From positions 1 to 33,002 of the forward strand of contig VFKM01000094.1 of assembly GCA_009885545.1 (NCBI GenBank): 33,002 nt of DNA, read 5' to 3'. This document shows, piece after piece, positions 24,215 through 32,604 of the stretch. Origin of the DNA: Flavobacteriales bacterium. GTDB lineage: Bacteria > Bacteroidota > Bacteroidia > Flavobacteriales_D > Crocinitomicaceae. The notes below the pieces were generated by a model. That model did not search any database. It saw nothing but the letters and a program-made list of their open reading frames with translations, and had not been told where the DNA came from. Numbering within the stretch: the first letter of the stretch is position 1; every line of letters starts with the position of its first letter. Position numbers and translations under genes: made by a program.

Positions 24215-25141
24215 ATGAAAAAAACGTTACTATTTATTGGTGCATTAACTTTTGGAGCAAATTTAGCTCAAGCACAAACTTGTTCTGAACTATTTATTTC
24301 TGAATATGTTGAAGGAACAGGAAATGATAAGGCTCTTGAGCTTTATAATCCAACAGGTACTTCAATTAACCTTTCAGGTTATAGCATTCAACGGTTTTCA
24401 AATGGCGACGCTACTTCTGCTGCAGGTGGCGTTACAAATTTAACAGGTACAATTGCAGCACATTCTACATTTGTAATTGCAAATGGACAATTGACAGGTA
24501 CACCTTCTTCACCTGCATGCTCACCAATTTTACAAGATATGGCGGATATGTTAGACGCTGCCTATCCAGCTCCAACTTATATGAATGGAAATGATGCAAT
24601 TGGATTATTCAATGGTACAACAATGATCGATTTAATGGGGAGAATAGGTGATGCTGGAATGACTTCAAACAATGGTAATGGTGGATGGGGAGATCAATTC
24701 CCATATGATGGAACTGTTGGAGCGTGGTGGACAATTGACCAAACATTGACAAGAAAAGCTTCTGTTATGGAAGGAGTTGCTGTTAATCCAGATCCATTTA
24801 TTGTAAATATCGAATGGGATTCTTTACCAAAAGATACTTGGACTGGACTAGGCGCTCACACATGTGACTGTCCGCTTGGGTTAAATGAAAATGGTTCTTC
24901 TATTTCATTTGCAGTTTATCCAAATCCAAATTCAACTGGAATATTAGTCGTTTCTGCTTCAGAGGAAATTGCTTCAATAGAAGTGATTAATATGGTTGGA
25001 CAAGTCGTATTGACAACTGAAGTTGCAGGAGCTATAAAATCAACTTCTATTTCAACAGTAGATTTAACAAAAGGAATGTACACCGTGAGATTGCGATTCG
25101 CAAATTATTCTATTGCACAATCGAATTTAATTATTCAATAA
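24215..25141 (+). CDS. Secreted lamin-tail domain (LTD) protein with T9SS sorting domain
   Basis: The 308-residue product has a Sec signal peptide (about 1-20, ending AQA-QT). An LTD module (about 22-217) opens LFISEYVEGTGNDKALELYN and closes near TWTGLGAHTCDC. A type A T9SS C-terminal sorting domain follows (about 230-308, starting YPNPNS and ending in VDLTKGMYTVRL and a final strand). In other bacteria this LTD type sits at the N-terminus of large extracellular nucleases such as ExeM, but here no catalytic domain follows. A role in binding or positioning DNA at the cell surface is inferred. It is the first gene of the operon, 34 bp before the TonB receptor. Confidence 0.87.
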   Translation: MKKTLLFIGALTFGANLAQAQTCSELFISEYVEGTGNDKALELYNPTGTSINLSGYSIQRFSNGDATSAAGGVTNLTGTIAAHSTFVIANGQLTGTPSSPACSPILQDMADMLDAAYPAPTYMNGNDAIGLFNGTTMIDLMGRIGDAGMTSNNGNGGWGDQFPYDGTVGAWWTIDQTLTRKASVMEGVAVNPDPFIVNIEWDSLPKDTWTGLGAHTCDCPLGLNENGSSISFAVYPNPNSTGILVVSASEEIASIEVINMVGQVVLTTEVAGAIKSTSISTVDLTKGMYTVRLRFANYSIAQSNLIIQ

Positions 25142-25175
25142 TTTGTAAATCTTCTTCTGAAGAATTCTTGATTTT

Positions 25176-27914
25176 ATGAGAAAGACAATACTATCCATAT
25201 TAGCTATTTTTGCACTGACTGTAGTTTGTTACAGTCAGGCAAAAGTAGAATTAAGTGGAACTATTTTCGATGAAGAAACTGATGAAACGGTTATTGGAGC
25301 AAAGGTTGTTTGCGATAATGTTTTAATTAGCAAAACTGATCTCGATGGCAAGTATTCCTTTCAAGTTGATGCCGATAAAACACATGAATTGAAAATAACA
25401 TGTGTTGGTTTCGATACGCTAATTTTAAGCGTTAAAGTTGGCAGCCAATCTACTTTATTTGATGTTATTTTGCCCAAATATGAAAAAGAAATAGACGAGG
25501 TTATTGTAAAAGCTGATGCTGCAAAAACAAGAGATACTCCAATTGCTTTCTCAAAATTGACAGCGAAACAAATTTCAGAAGATTTAGGAACAAGAGATTT
25601 ACCAATGCTTTTAAACTCAACTCCAGGAGCTTATGCTACAGAACAAGGCGGAGGAGCTGGAGATGCACGTGTCTCAATTCGTGGATTTGATCAACGAAAT
25701 ATTGCTGTTTTAGTAGATGGTGTTCCAGTAAATGACATGGAAAATGGTCAAGTTTATTGGAGTAATTGGGATGGACTAGGTGATATAACGCGATATATGC
25801 AAGTGCAACGTGGATTAGGAGCATCAAAATTATCAATTGTTTCTGTTGGTGGAACAATGAATATCGTTACCAAAGGAATCGATGCTAAAATGGGTGTTTC
25901 TATAAAAAATGAAGTGAACTATTATGGTTTGTATAAAACTTCGTTTGGATATAATACGGGTTTACTGAAAGGTAATTGGGGTGTGACTATTGCTGGGTCT
26001 CGAAAATGGGGGACCAGTTTTGCAGATGCAACTTTTACAGATGCTTGGTCTTATTTTATGAAAGTTCAAAAGAAGTTTGAAAAACACTTAATTAGTTTCG
26101 GTGTAAATGGCGCACCTCAATCACATGGACAACGAACAACTCGATTGCCAATTGCAGTTATAGATAAAGGTTTAGCTGAACGAGCAGGAATAAATTACCA
26201 AGAATCATTAGATTCTATTAGTTCATTAAGTAACTCTCAATATACTTCGCCGTCATTAGGTGCTAGAGGAATTCGATACAATCCAAATTATGGTAGAATA
26301 AATGGTGAAAATTTTAATGAGAAAATTAATTATTTCCATAAACCGCAGTTTAACTTAACCCATTCTTTTGATCCAAATGATAAAATCAATCTGACAACAG
26401 TTGCATATATGTCGATTGGTAAAGGTGGTGGAACTGGATTGAAAAATCAAACATCTCGAGACACGCTGGATGGACTGATTAATATGCAGGATTTATTTAC
26501 ATTTAATTCCACTAGTTTTTCGAATCTATATAGTACAACAGAAAATGCTTCAAGTAATTATATCCGTTCATCCAACAACGATCACAAATGGTATGGTTTA
26601 TTGTCAACATTAAATTTCCGGATCAATAAACAATTGTCAACTATGTTTGGTGTTGATGCTCGTTATTATAAAGGTTCTCATTATCAATCCGTTTATGATT
26701 TATTAGGAGGAGATTATGCATTAGATAATAATGTTGATCAAAATCAACAAACTCCAACTCCAGGAAACACATCTAATTCAATGAAACGTGTTGGGGATAA
26801 AGTTTCTTATTACAATGACGCAACCGTAAAATGGGGTGGTGTTTTTGGACAAGTTGAGTACAAAAAAGATAAATGGAGCACTTTTATTACAGCATCGATA
26901 AATGAAACAGGTTATCAACGCATAGACTATTTTAAAAATAAAGACATTGTTTTAGCTGATACAACCTTGATTCAAGCAGTTGGGTATGGGGATACTATTA
27001 ATTATAATGGAGTTGATTACACCAATAATTCTGTTGAAGCTAGATTTGCTACAACCGATGAAAAATGGTTTATGGGATCAACAGTTAAGGCTGGGGCGAA
27101 TTATAATATCAATAAACATCACAATGTTTTCTTTAATACCGGTTATTTAAATATAGCACCAAAGATGAATTCCGTTTTTGACAATAACAATCGAGAATTG
27201 TTAGATATTAAAAATCAAAAAGTATCATCTGTTGAATTAGGTTATGGGTATAAAGGCAAGAAGTTTTCTTCCAACATAAATGCATATTACACGCTTTGGA
27301 AAAATAAACCACCTCAATTTACAGCAACAACACCAGATGGGGATTCATACAACATCAATGGACTCGATGCTTTACACACAGGAATTGAATTAGATTTTAT
27401 TTATAAAATTTTGCCAAATCTTGATTTTGAAGGTCTAGCGTCTATTGGTGATTGGAAAACAATCTCCTCTAGTTTTGCTACTATAATAGATCAAAATGGG
27501 ACTATTCTAGATACTGTTGATTTTAGTGCAATAAATGTGCACGTTGGGGATGCGGCTCAATTACAAATAGGAGGAAGTTTACGTTTTGAAATCATTGAAG
27601 ATTTATATTTAAAATTAAGATTCACTTATTTCGATAAAAACTATTCTAATTTCGATCCAACAGGATTGGTTGGAGTTAATAAGGATCGTGAATCATGGAA
27701 AATGCCTAGCTATAGTTTATTGGATCTTAATTTTGGTTATGACTTTAAATTTGCTAAAAAATGTAAAGCCACAATTAGTGGTGGAATAATGAATATTTTG
27801 AATACAGTGTATATTACTGATGCTCAAAATGGTGCTAGTTTCGATGCTTCTACTGCAACAGTTTTTGTTGGTATGGGCAGAAGATTCAGTATGGGACTGA
27901 AAGTTGGTTTTTAA
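25176..27914 (+). CDS. TonB-dependent outer-membrane receptor
   Basis: A 912-residue outer-membrane transporter driven by TonB. A signal peptide (about 1-20) precedes a CarboxypepD_reg-like beta-sandwich (about 23-105, with ELSGTIFDEETDETVIGAKV). The plug domain (about 115-230) includes DARVSIRGFDQRNIAVLVDG and YMQVQRGLGASKLS. A 22-strand barrel is implied by the rest, ending with a terminal aromatic in MGLKVGF. No SusD-like partner is encoded nearby, unlike glycan systems. The position between an LTD protein and a secreted DNA endonuclease suggests uptake of nucleic-acid fragments, nucleosides or a linked nutrient such as phosphate. The substrate is inferred, not shown. Confidence 0.9.
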   Translation: MRKTILSILAIFALTVVCYSQAKVELSGTIFDEETDETVIGAKVVCDNVLISKTDLDGKYSFQVDADKTHELKITCVGFDTLILSVKVGSQSTLFDVILPKYEKEIDEVIVKADAAKTRDTPIAFSKLTAKQISEDLGTRDLPMLLNSTPGAYATEQGGGAGDARVSIRGFDQRNIAVLVDGVPVNDMENGQVYWSNWDGLGDITRYMQVQRGLGASKLSIVSVGGTMNIVTKGIDAKMGVSIKNEVNYYGLYKTSFGYNTGLLKGNWGVTIAGSRKWGTSFADATFTDAWSYFMKVQKKFEKHLISFGVNGAPQSHGQRTTRLPIAVIDKGLAERAGINYQESLDSISSLSNSQYTSPSLGARGIRYNPNYGRINGENFNEKINYFHKPQFNLTHSFDPNDKINLTTVAYMSIGKGGGTGLKNQTSRDTLDGLINMQDLFTFNSTSFSNLYSTTENASSNYIRSSNNDHKWYGLLSTLNFRINKQLSTMFGVDARYYKGSHYQSVYDLLGGDYALDNNVDQNQQTPTPGNTSNSMKRVGDKVSYYNDATVKWGGVFGQVEYKKDKWSTFITASINETGYQRIDYFKNKDIVLADTTLIQAVGYGDTINYNGVDYTNNSVEARFATTDEKWFMGSTVKAGANYNINKHHNVFFNTGYLNIAPKMNSVFDNNNRELLDIKNQKVSSVELGYGYKGKKFSSNINAYYTLWKNKPPQFTATTPDGDSYNINGLDALHTGIELDFIYKILPNLDFEGLASIGDWKTISSSFATIIDQNGTILDTVDFSAINVHVGDAAQLQIGGSLRFEIIEDLYLKLRFTYFDKNYSNFDPTGLVGVNKDRESWKMPSYSLLDLNFGYDFKFAKKCKATISGGIMNILNTVYITDAQNGASFDASTATVFVGMGRRFSMGLKVGF

Positions 27915-27935
27915 TAAATAACAAATAATAGAAAA

Positions 27936-30101
27936 ATGAAAAGAATTATTGGTTTATCACTACTAGCTTTGCTAGTAAATTTAACGGTCATTGCTCAAGC
28001 AGTATTGCCTACAAGTTGGAGTTTTACAACAGTTACATTACCTACGGGTTGGACTGAATCAGGAACAGCGTTTTATTCCGCTTCTGGAAATACTCCACCA
28101 GCAATTAAATTTGACAATACTGGTGATTACTTGACAATTAATTTTAATAGTAATCCAGGTAATTTGACATATTATCTTACAGGAAATAGCTTTTCTGGCG
28201 GAACCTTCACTGTTGAAGAATCAGATTTAGGGACAGTTTGGACAACGTTGCATTCTCATACTTCTCCTCCAAGTGCAACATATACGTTGTTTACTGATGT
28301 GCCTCAAAATACAACACGTTTTATTCGTTTCATTTACACGAACAAAGTTGCTGGAAATATTGGAGTAGATGATGTAAACATTGCAGTTGGTGCTGCTGGC
28401 CCAACACAAGAGATTAATGTGAAACAAGGAACTACAACAATCGTTGCTGGTGGTACTTATTTAGTGAGTTCTCCTGTTGCAACAATGACTCCAACTACTT
28501 TTACTGTAGAGAATCTTGGTACTGTTAATACATTAAATGTAGCTTCAGCAACTCTTTCAGGTGCGAATGCTGCAGATTTTTCGGTTGCGTCTTTTCCTGC
28601 AACAGTAGCATCTACTTCAACCGGTAATTTAGTATTGAATTTTACTCCAGCTGCATCAGGAACTAGAAATGCAGTTCTAACAATTGCAAGCAATGATGCT
28701 GACGAAGCGTTGTATGTTATCAATATATATGGAGTTGGTGGGGCTTTAGCAACAGAACCAGCTGCTCAAGCTTCCAATTTAGTTTTTACAAATGTTAAAA
28801 CATATCGTTTAACTGCTACTTTCAATCCTGCAGCTTCAGTTGATGGATATATCGTTTTAAGAAAGAAAGCTTCTGCAATTACAGGAGTTCCAGCAGATGG
28901 AGTAGTTTACCAAAGAGGAGATATCGTTGGTGATGCTCAAGTTGTTTTCAGTGGATCTGCTTCTAGTTTTTCACCAAATAACATTGTAGCTTCAACTGGT
29001 TATTATTTTGCAGTTTATACTTATAATGGGCCAAGTACGTTTAGAAATTATAACACAACAGCTCCTTTAACTGGAAATGTTACAACTCCAGCTACGATGA
29101 TGCCTCCAACAATGTATAATGGTATCAATTCTTCTAGTGCTTCGTTTGTTGCAGATTTACATGCTTTAGTAAACCCTCATCAAGAACAATTTTACAGTAA
29201 TTATGGAAATTACATGATCAACTTATTTGAAGCACGTGATACGACGTTAGACAGAAGAGTAATTACATGTGTTTACAGCGGGGAAAATAAAATTTTTACT
29301 GAGCCGTTTGATTTTACTACAAATGGATTCAGTCGTGAGCATACCTATTGCCACAGTTGGATGCCGACAAATCCTGCACAAGCATTGCCAGAATACAATG
29401 ATTATCACCATTTGTTTCCAACTAATATGAATGATGTAAATGGCGTTAGAAGTAATTATCCTCTTGGTGTTGTTGTAAATGTATCGTCAACCTATTTAGG
29501 CGCTAAATTTGGAACAGATGCAAATGGTTTAACTGTATACGAACCGAGAGATGAGCACAAGGGTGATGCCGCAAGAGCAATGATGTATGAGGCAATTTGT
29601 TATACAACTGTAAGTGGAAATAGCTGGGCTTTACCAAGTAATATTAGTGCTTCAATTCCTTATGGCCAAGATCAAGCAGTTTTGAAGCAATGGCATTTTC
29701 AAGATACTCCAGATAATTGGGAGATTTCAAGAAATGACTTTATTGATTCATTACAAGATAACAGAAATCCTTTTGTAGATAGCGTTGATTTTGTTTGTTT
29801 CGTAAACTTTAGTAACATGACTTATGAAACTTTAGGCTGTACAGCCGCGATTGAAGAAATATTGAATGCTGGATTTATTGTATATCCAAATCCTGCAAAA
29901 AACGAATTAACATTACATGTTGATGCAACTTCAATAACATCTTATCAAATTATTGACATTCAAGGCCGAGTAGTACTGTCTGCTGATAACTTGAATGTTA
30001 TTGGTGTAAAAGTTAATACGTCAAATTTGAAATCAGGAGCATATATTGTTAAAGCGGTAACACCTTTTGGTGCAACTCAAAAATCATTGATTATCGAGTA
30101 A
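27936..30101 (+). CDS. Secreted multidomain endonuclease I (EndA/NucM type) with T9SS sorting domain
   Basis: Endonuclease I enzymes are His-Me-finger, metal-dependent nucleases that cut DNA non-specifically outside the cell. The 721-residue protein has a signal peptide (1-20), a beta-sandwich module (about 25-150) and a choice-of-anchor D/ASH-like module (about 158-268). A fibronectin-like module follows (about 275-385). The nuclease domain (about 400-625) carries SREHTYCHSWMP at 466-477, DYHHLFPTN at 489-497, EPRDEHKGDAAR at 536-547 and NRNPFVD at 609-615. A type A T9SS sorting domain closes the protein (about 648-721, YPNPAKNE to SLIIE). The nuclease motifs look intact. It lies 21 bp after the TonB receptor and 1 bp before the next gene. 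Confidence 0.93.
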   Translation: MKRIIGLSLLALLVNLTVIAQAVLPTSWSFTTVTLPTGWTESGTAFYSASGNTPPAIKFDNTGDYLTINFNSNPGNLTYYLTGNSFSGGTFTVEESDLGTVWTTLHSHTSPPSATYTLFTDVPQNTTRFIRFIYTNKVAGNIGVDDVNIAVGAAGPTQEINVKQGTTTIVAGGTYLVSSPVATMTPTTFTVENLGTVNTLNVASATLSGANAADFSVASFPATVASTSTGNLVLNFTPAASGTRNAVLTIASNDADEALYVINIYGVGGALATEPAAQASNLVFTNVKTYRLTATFNPAASVDGYIVLRKKASAITGVPADGVVYQRGDIVGDAQVVFSGSASSFSPNNIVASTGYYFAVYTYNGPSTFRNYNTTAPLTGNVTTPATMMPPTMYNGINSSSASFVADLHALVNPHQEQFYSNYGNYMINLFEARDTTLDRRVITCVYSGENKIFTEPFDFTTNGFSREHTYCHSWMPTNPAQALPEYNDYHHLFPTNMNDVNGVRSNYPLGVVVNVSSTYLGAKFGTDANGLTVYEPRDEHKGDAARAMMYEAICYTTVSGNSWALPSNISASIPYGQDQAVLKQWHFQDTPDNWEISRNDFIDSLQDNRNPFVDSVDFVCFVNFSNMTYETLGCTAAIEEILNAGFIVYPNPAKNELTLHVDATSITSYQIIDIQGRVVLSADNLNVIGVKVNTSNLKSGAYIVKAVTPFGATQKSLIIE

Positions 30102-30102
30102 A

Positions 30103-30810
30103 ATGATTTTTCGATTAGTTAGTATTATTTTCATTGGAGCAGGTCTTTGGGCCTGCTCTTCTGTTAATACACTTATTGTTCATTCGGATCCTGTTAAAAT
30201 GGATAATGAACATGTTTCGAATGTTCATATAGAAAGTATGATAATGCCTTATAGAGATTCATTGAGTCTTGAAATGAATGAAATTATTGCCAACTCCCAA
30301 ACTGATTTTTCAGTTAAAAGACCAAATTCAAATCTCGGAAATTGGGTGGCAGACGCACTATTCGTAAATCAAACTAAAGCAGTACGATTATCATCGCCAA
30401 TTATTTGTCTATTAAATACTGGTGGAATTAGATCAACAATAAATAAAGGTCAAGTCACAATTGGTGATATGTTTAAATTGATGCCATTTGACAACGAAAT
30501 TGTTTGGGTGGAACTACCCGTTTCTGTTATTCCTGAAATTGAAGAATATCTTAAAAAATCTGGGGGTGAACCAATTTCAAATTGCACATTGAAAAATGGG
30601 AAATTGGTATTTAATAATTGGAATGAAAATGCAAGTACATTTTGGGTGATTACATCTGATTATTTAATGAATGGTGGAGATAAAATGGCTTTTTTCTCTA
30701 AAAAAATAAATGTCAATAATACTGGAGTGCTTATGCGTGACGCATTGATTACTGAAGCTAGAGTTCAAACAGTATTGCAGGAAGACACAACTATTCGAAT
30801 TTCCTTTTGA
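30103..30810 (+). CDS. 5'-nucleotidase C-terminal domain lipoprotein
   Basis: The 235-residue product consists only of the substrate-binding C-terminal domain of UshA-type 5'-nucleotidases, which normally sits after the metallophosphatase domain in one chain. A lipoprotein signal with lipobox Leu-Trp-Ala-Cys puts C18 at the mature N-terminus. Family motifs are SNLGNWVADAL (about 76-86), NTGGIR at 105-110, GDMFKLMPFDNEIV (121-134) and DYLMNGGDKM at 186-195. It starts 1 bp after the endonuclease stop and is followed after 1 bp by the metallophosphatase domain gene, so the two halves are probably made together and assemble. The nucleotide specificity is not known. Confidence 0.9.
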   Translation: MIFRLVSIIFIGAGLWACSSVNTLIVHSDPVKMDNEHVSNVHIESMIMPYRDSLSLEMNEIIANSQTDFSVKRPNSNLGNWVADALFVNQTKAVRLSSPIICLLNTGGIRSTINKGQVTIGDMFKLMPFDNEIVWVELPVSVIPEIEEYLKKSGGEPISNCTLKNGKLVFNNWNENASTFWVITSDYLMNGGDKMAFFSKKINVNNTGVLMRDALITEARVQTVLQEDTTIRISF

Positions 30811-30811
30811 T

Positions 30812-31714
30812 ATGAAAAGAAGAGAATTTGTTCAAAATACATTTTTAGTAACCGGTGGCTTGCTGATTGCTGGGAGTACATTTGCTCAAAATGAAAAGAA
30901 GAAAGTTCCAAAATTGACTATTTTACATACTAACGATACTCATTCTAATATTGATCCCTTTCCTTCAAATCATGCTAAATTCCCAAATATGGGAGGAGTA
31001 TCTAAACGATTTGAATTAATTCAGAAAATCCGAGAAGAGGAAGAACATGTTTTGGTGCTTGATTCAGGAGACATATTTCAAGGAACACCCTATTTCAATA
31101 AGTTTGGCGGTGTACTTGAAATGAAATTAATGACAGCCATGGGTTATGATGCTGCCACTATGGGTAATCATGACTTTGATGGCGGAATGGATGGATTTTT
31201 AAAAGCTCAGAAATTTGCTGATTTCCCATTTCTTTGCGCAAATTATGATTTTTCTAACACAATTTTGAAAGATCAAACTCAATCAAATCTTATTATTAAA
31301 AAAGGAAAAATCAAAGTTGGAATATTTGGAATCGGCCTTGAATTGAATGGATTGGTGCCCAAGGATAAATATGGGGAAACAATTTATTTGGATCCAATTG
31401 AAACGGCAAACGAGCAAGCAGCTATTCTTAAGAAAAAAGGATGCGATTTAATTATTTGTCTCTCTCATTTGGGCTTTGAATATGACTCTGATAAAATTTC
31501 AGATCGTGTTTTAGCTCAAAAAACGAAAAATATCCATTTAATCTTGGGAGGACATACACATACATTTTTAGAAAAACCAGTTGAAGAAAATAATTTAGAC
31601 GGTCAAATTGTTCTTATTAATCAAGTAGGGTGGGGCGGATTGCAGCTTGGTAGGTTAGAATTTGAATTCGATAATGCAATTTTTGCAAAAAAAGATGTGA
31701 TCATTGTGAAATAA
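30812..31714 (+). CDS. 5'-nucleotidase N-terminal metallophosphatase domain, Tat-type signal
   Basis: The 300-residue protein is a calcineurin-like metallophosphatase matching the catalytic N-terminal half of UshA-type 5'-nucleotidases. Dimetal ligands are visible: D42 and H44 in HTNDTH, D87 in DSGDIFQGTP, N119 in GNHDFD, H219, and H248/H250 in GGHTH. The N-terminus (KRREFVQ followed by a mildly hydrophobic glycine-rich segment ending in FAQ) resembles a twin-arginine signal, implying export of a folded, metal-loaded enzyme. It lacks the C-terminal substrate domain, which is supplied by the gene immediately upstream. Together they should release phosphate from nucleotides produced by the endonuclease. 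Confidence 0.92.
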   Translation: MKRREFVQNTFLVTGGLLIAGSTFAQNEKKKVPKLTILHTNDTHSNIDPFPSNHAKFPNMGGVSKRFELIQKIREEEEHVLVLDSGDIFQGTPYFNKFGGVLEMKLMTAMGYDAATMGNHDFDGGMDGFLKAQKFADFPFLCANYDFSNTILKDQTQSNLIIKKGKIKVGIFGIGLELNGLVPKDKYGETIYLDPIETANEQAAILKKKGCDLIICLSHLGFEYDSDKISDRVLAQKTKNIHLILGGHTHTFLEKPVEENNLDGQIVLINQVGWGGLQLGRLEFEFDNAIFAKKDVIIVK

Positions 31715-31763
31715 AATTCCAACTTTTACATTATAGTAAACGTTGATTAACTAAAATAAAATT

Positions 31764-32480
31764 ATGAAAAAGCTACTCGTTGCAATTTATCTTTTAAGTA
31801 TTCTTCCAACTGCTTTTGGGCAAGAAGAAAAAATAATTGTCATTGATCGTGGATCTGGAAAAACCCAGAAAGAGAAAAAAGAAAGAAAGCTTGTAGACCA
31901 TAAATCAGTTACTAAATTTAGCCCTTTACAAATGATCGTTGGCGAGATTAATTTTGGATACGAAAGAAAAATTGACGAAATATCAAGTGTCGAATTTGAA
32001 TTTGGTCCAACATTATCAAATATAGGCTTAACAGTTAATGATAATCATTATTATGATCCATGGGGAGCTTCTCAAATTGGAGAAACTAGTAAAATTGGTT
32101 TTTTCGGATCTGTAGGGTATAGATTTTATCCAATGGATAATAGTAAGGTGATGAATGGATTCTATGTTTCCCCCGTTTTAAAATACCGTTTAATGAATTT
32201 CGGAATTCAAGATTATTCTGAAAATTTGGAGGATACTCAAGGTAGTGAAAATCACATGTATTTTACGTTTAATTTTGGAGTGCAACGTTGGTTGTCTCAG
32301 CATTTTTCTTTGGATATGTTTGGTGGAATTGGTTTAGGATATGAGTCTCACGTAGGTTATAATACAGCTACTTCTTACGATGGTAACACAGGTGTTTATT
32401 ATTATTATTGGGATAAAAATGCATACGATGGTGTAAGATTGGTTCTTACAGGAGGAGTTAAAATTGGTATTGGACATTGA
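31764..32480 (+). CDS. Predicted outer-membrane beta-barrel protein, function unknown
   Basis: The 238-residue product has a signal peptide (about 1-19, ending AFG-QE), a lysine-rich charged linker (about 28-47), and then about 190 residues of alternating strands rich in glycine and tyrosine. Examples are MIVGEINFGYERKI and KIGFFGSVGYRFYP, ending VLTGGVKIGIGH. This suggests an 8-strand OmpA/OprF-like or DUF3575-like barrel. No enzymatic motif is seen. It lies 49 bp after the metallophosphatase gene; it may be the last gene of the DNA-scavenging operon or an independent unit. A strong terminator follows. Confidence 0.75.
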   Translation: MKKLLVAIYLLSILPTAFGQEEKIIVIDRGSGKTQKEKKERKLVDHKSVTKFSPLQMIVGEINFGYERKIDEISSVEFEFGPTLSNIGLTVNDNHYYDPWGASQIGETSKIGFFGSVGYRFYPMDNSKVMNGFYVSPVLKYRLMNFGIQDYSENLEDTQGSENHMYFTFNFGVQRWLSQHFSLDMFGGIGLGYESHVGYNTATSYDGNTGVYYYYWDKNAYDGVRLVLTGGVKIGIGH

Positions 32481-32599
32481 TTAGTTGCTGGTTAAAAGGA
32501 GTTGCTAATTACAAGTTATTAGTTGCAAACAAAAAAGCCTCGTTCTATTGAACGAGGCTTTTTTAGTAATTAGCAACTAGCAATTTGCAACTAATAACT
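32478..32599. repeat. Nested inverted repeats flanking a terminator (AGTTGC family)
   Basis: AGTTGCTAATTAC (32500-32512) is the exact reverse complement of GTAATTAGCAACT (32566-32578). AGTTATTAGTTGCAAA (32514-32529) is the exact reverse complement of TTTGCAACTAATAACT (32584-32599). These arms surround the hairpin at 32531-32564. The same words occur in the element after birA (2049-2160), so this is a second copy of an intergenic repeat family. Confidence 0.7.
32531..32564. terminator. Bidirectional terminator between the barrel gene and lpdA
   Basis: AAAAAAGCCTCGTTC (32531-32545) pairs perfectly with GAACGAGGCTTTTTT (32550-32564) around a TATT loop. The A and T tracts on both sides allow termination of the two convergent genes. 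Confidence 0.94.
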
Positions 32600-32604
32600 A
32601 GCAA

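Noticed and set aside
28457-28723. 88-codon ORF opposite the endonuclease gene
   Set aside because: It is a shadow of the alanine/threonine-rich ASH-like module on the other strand.
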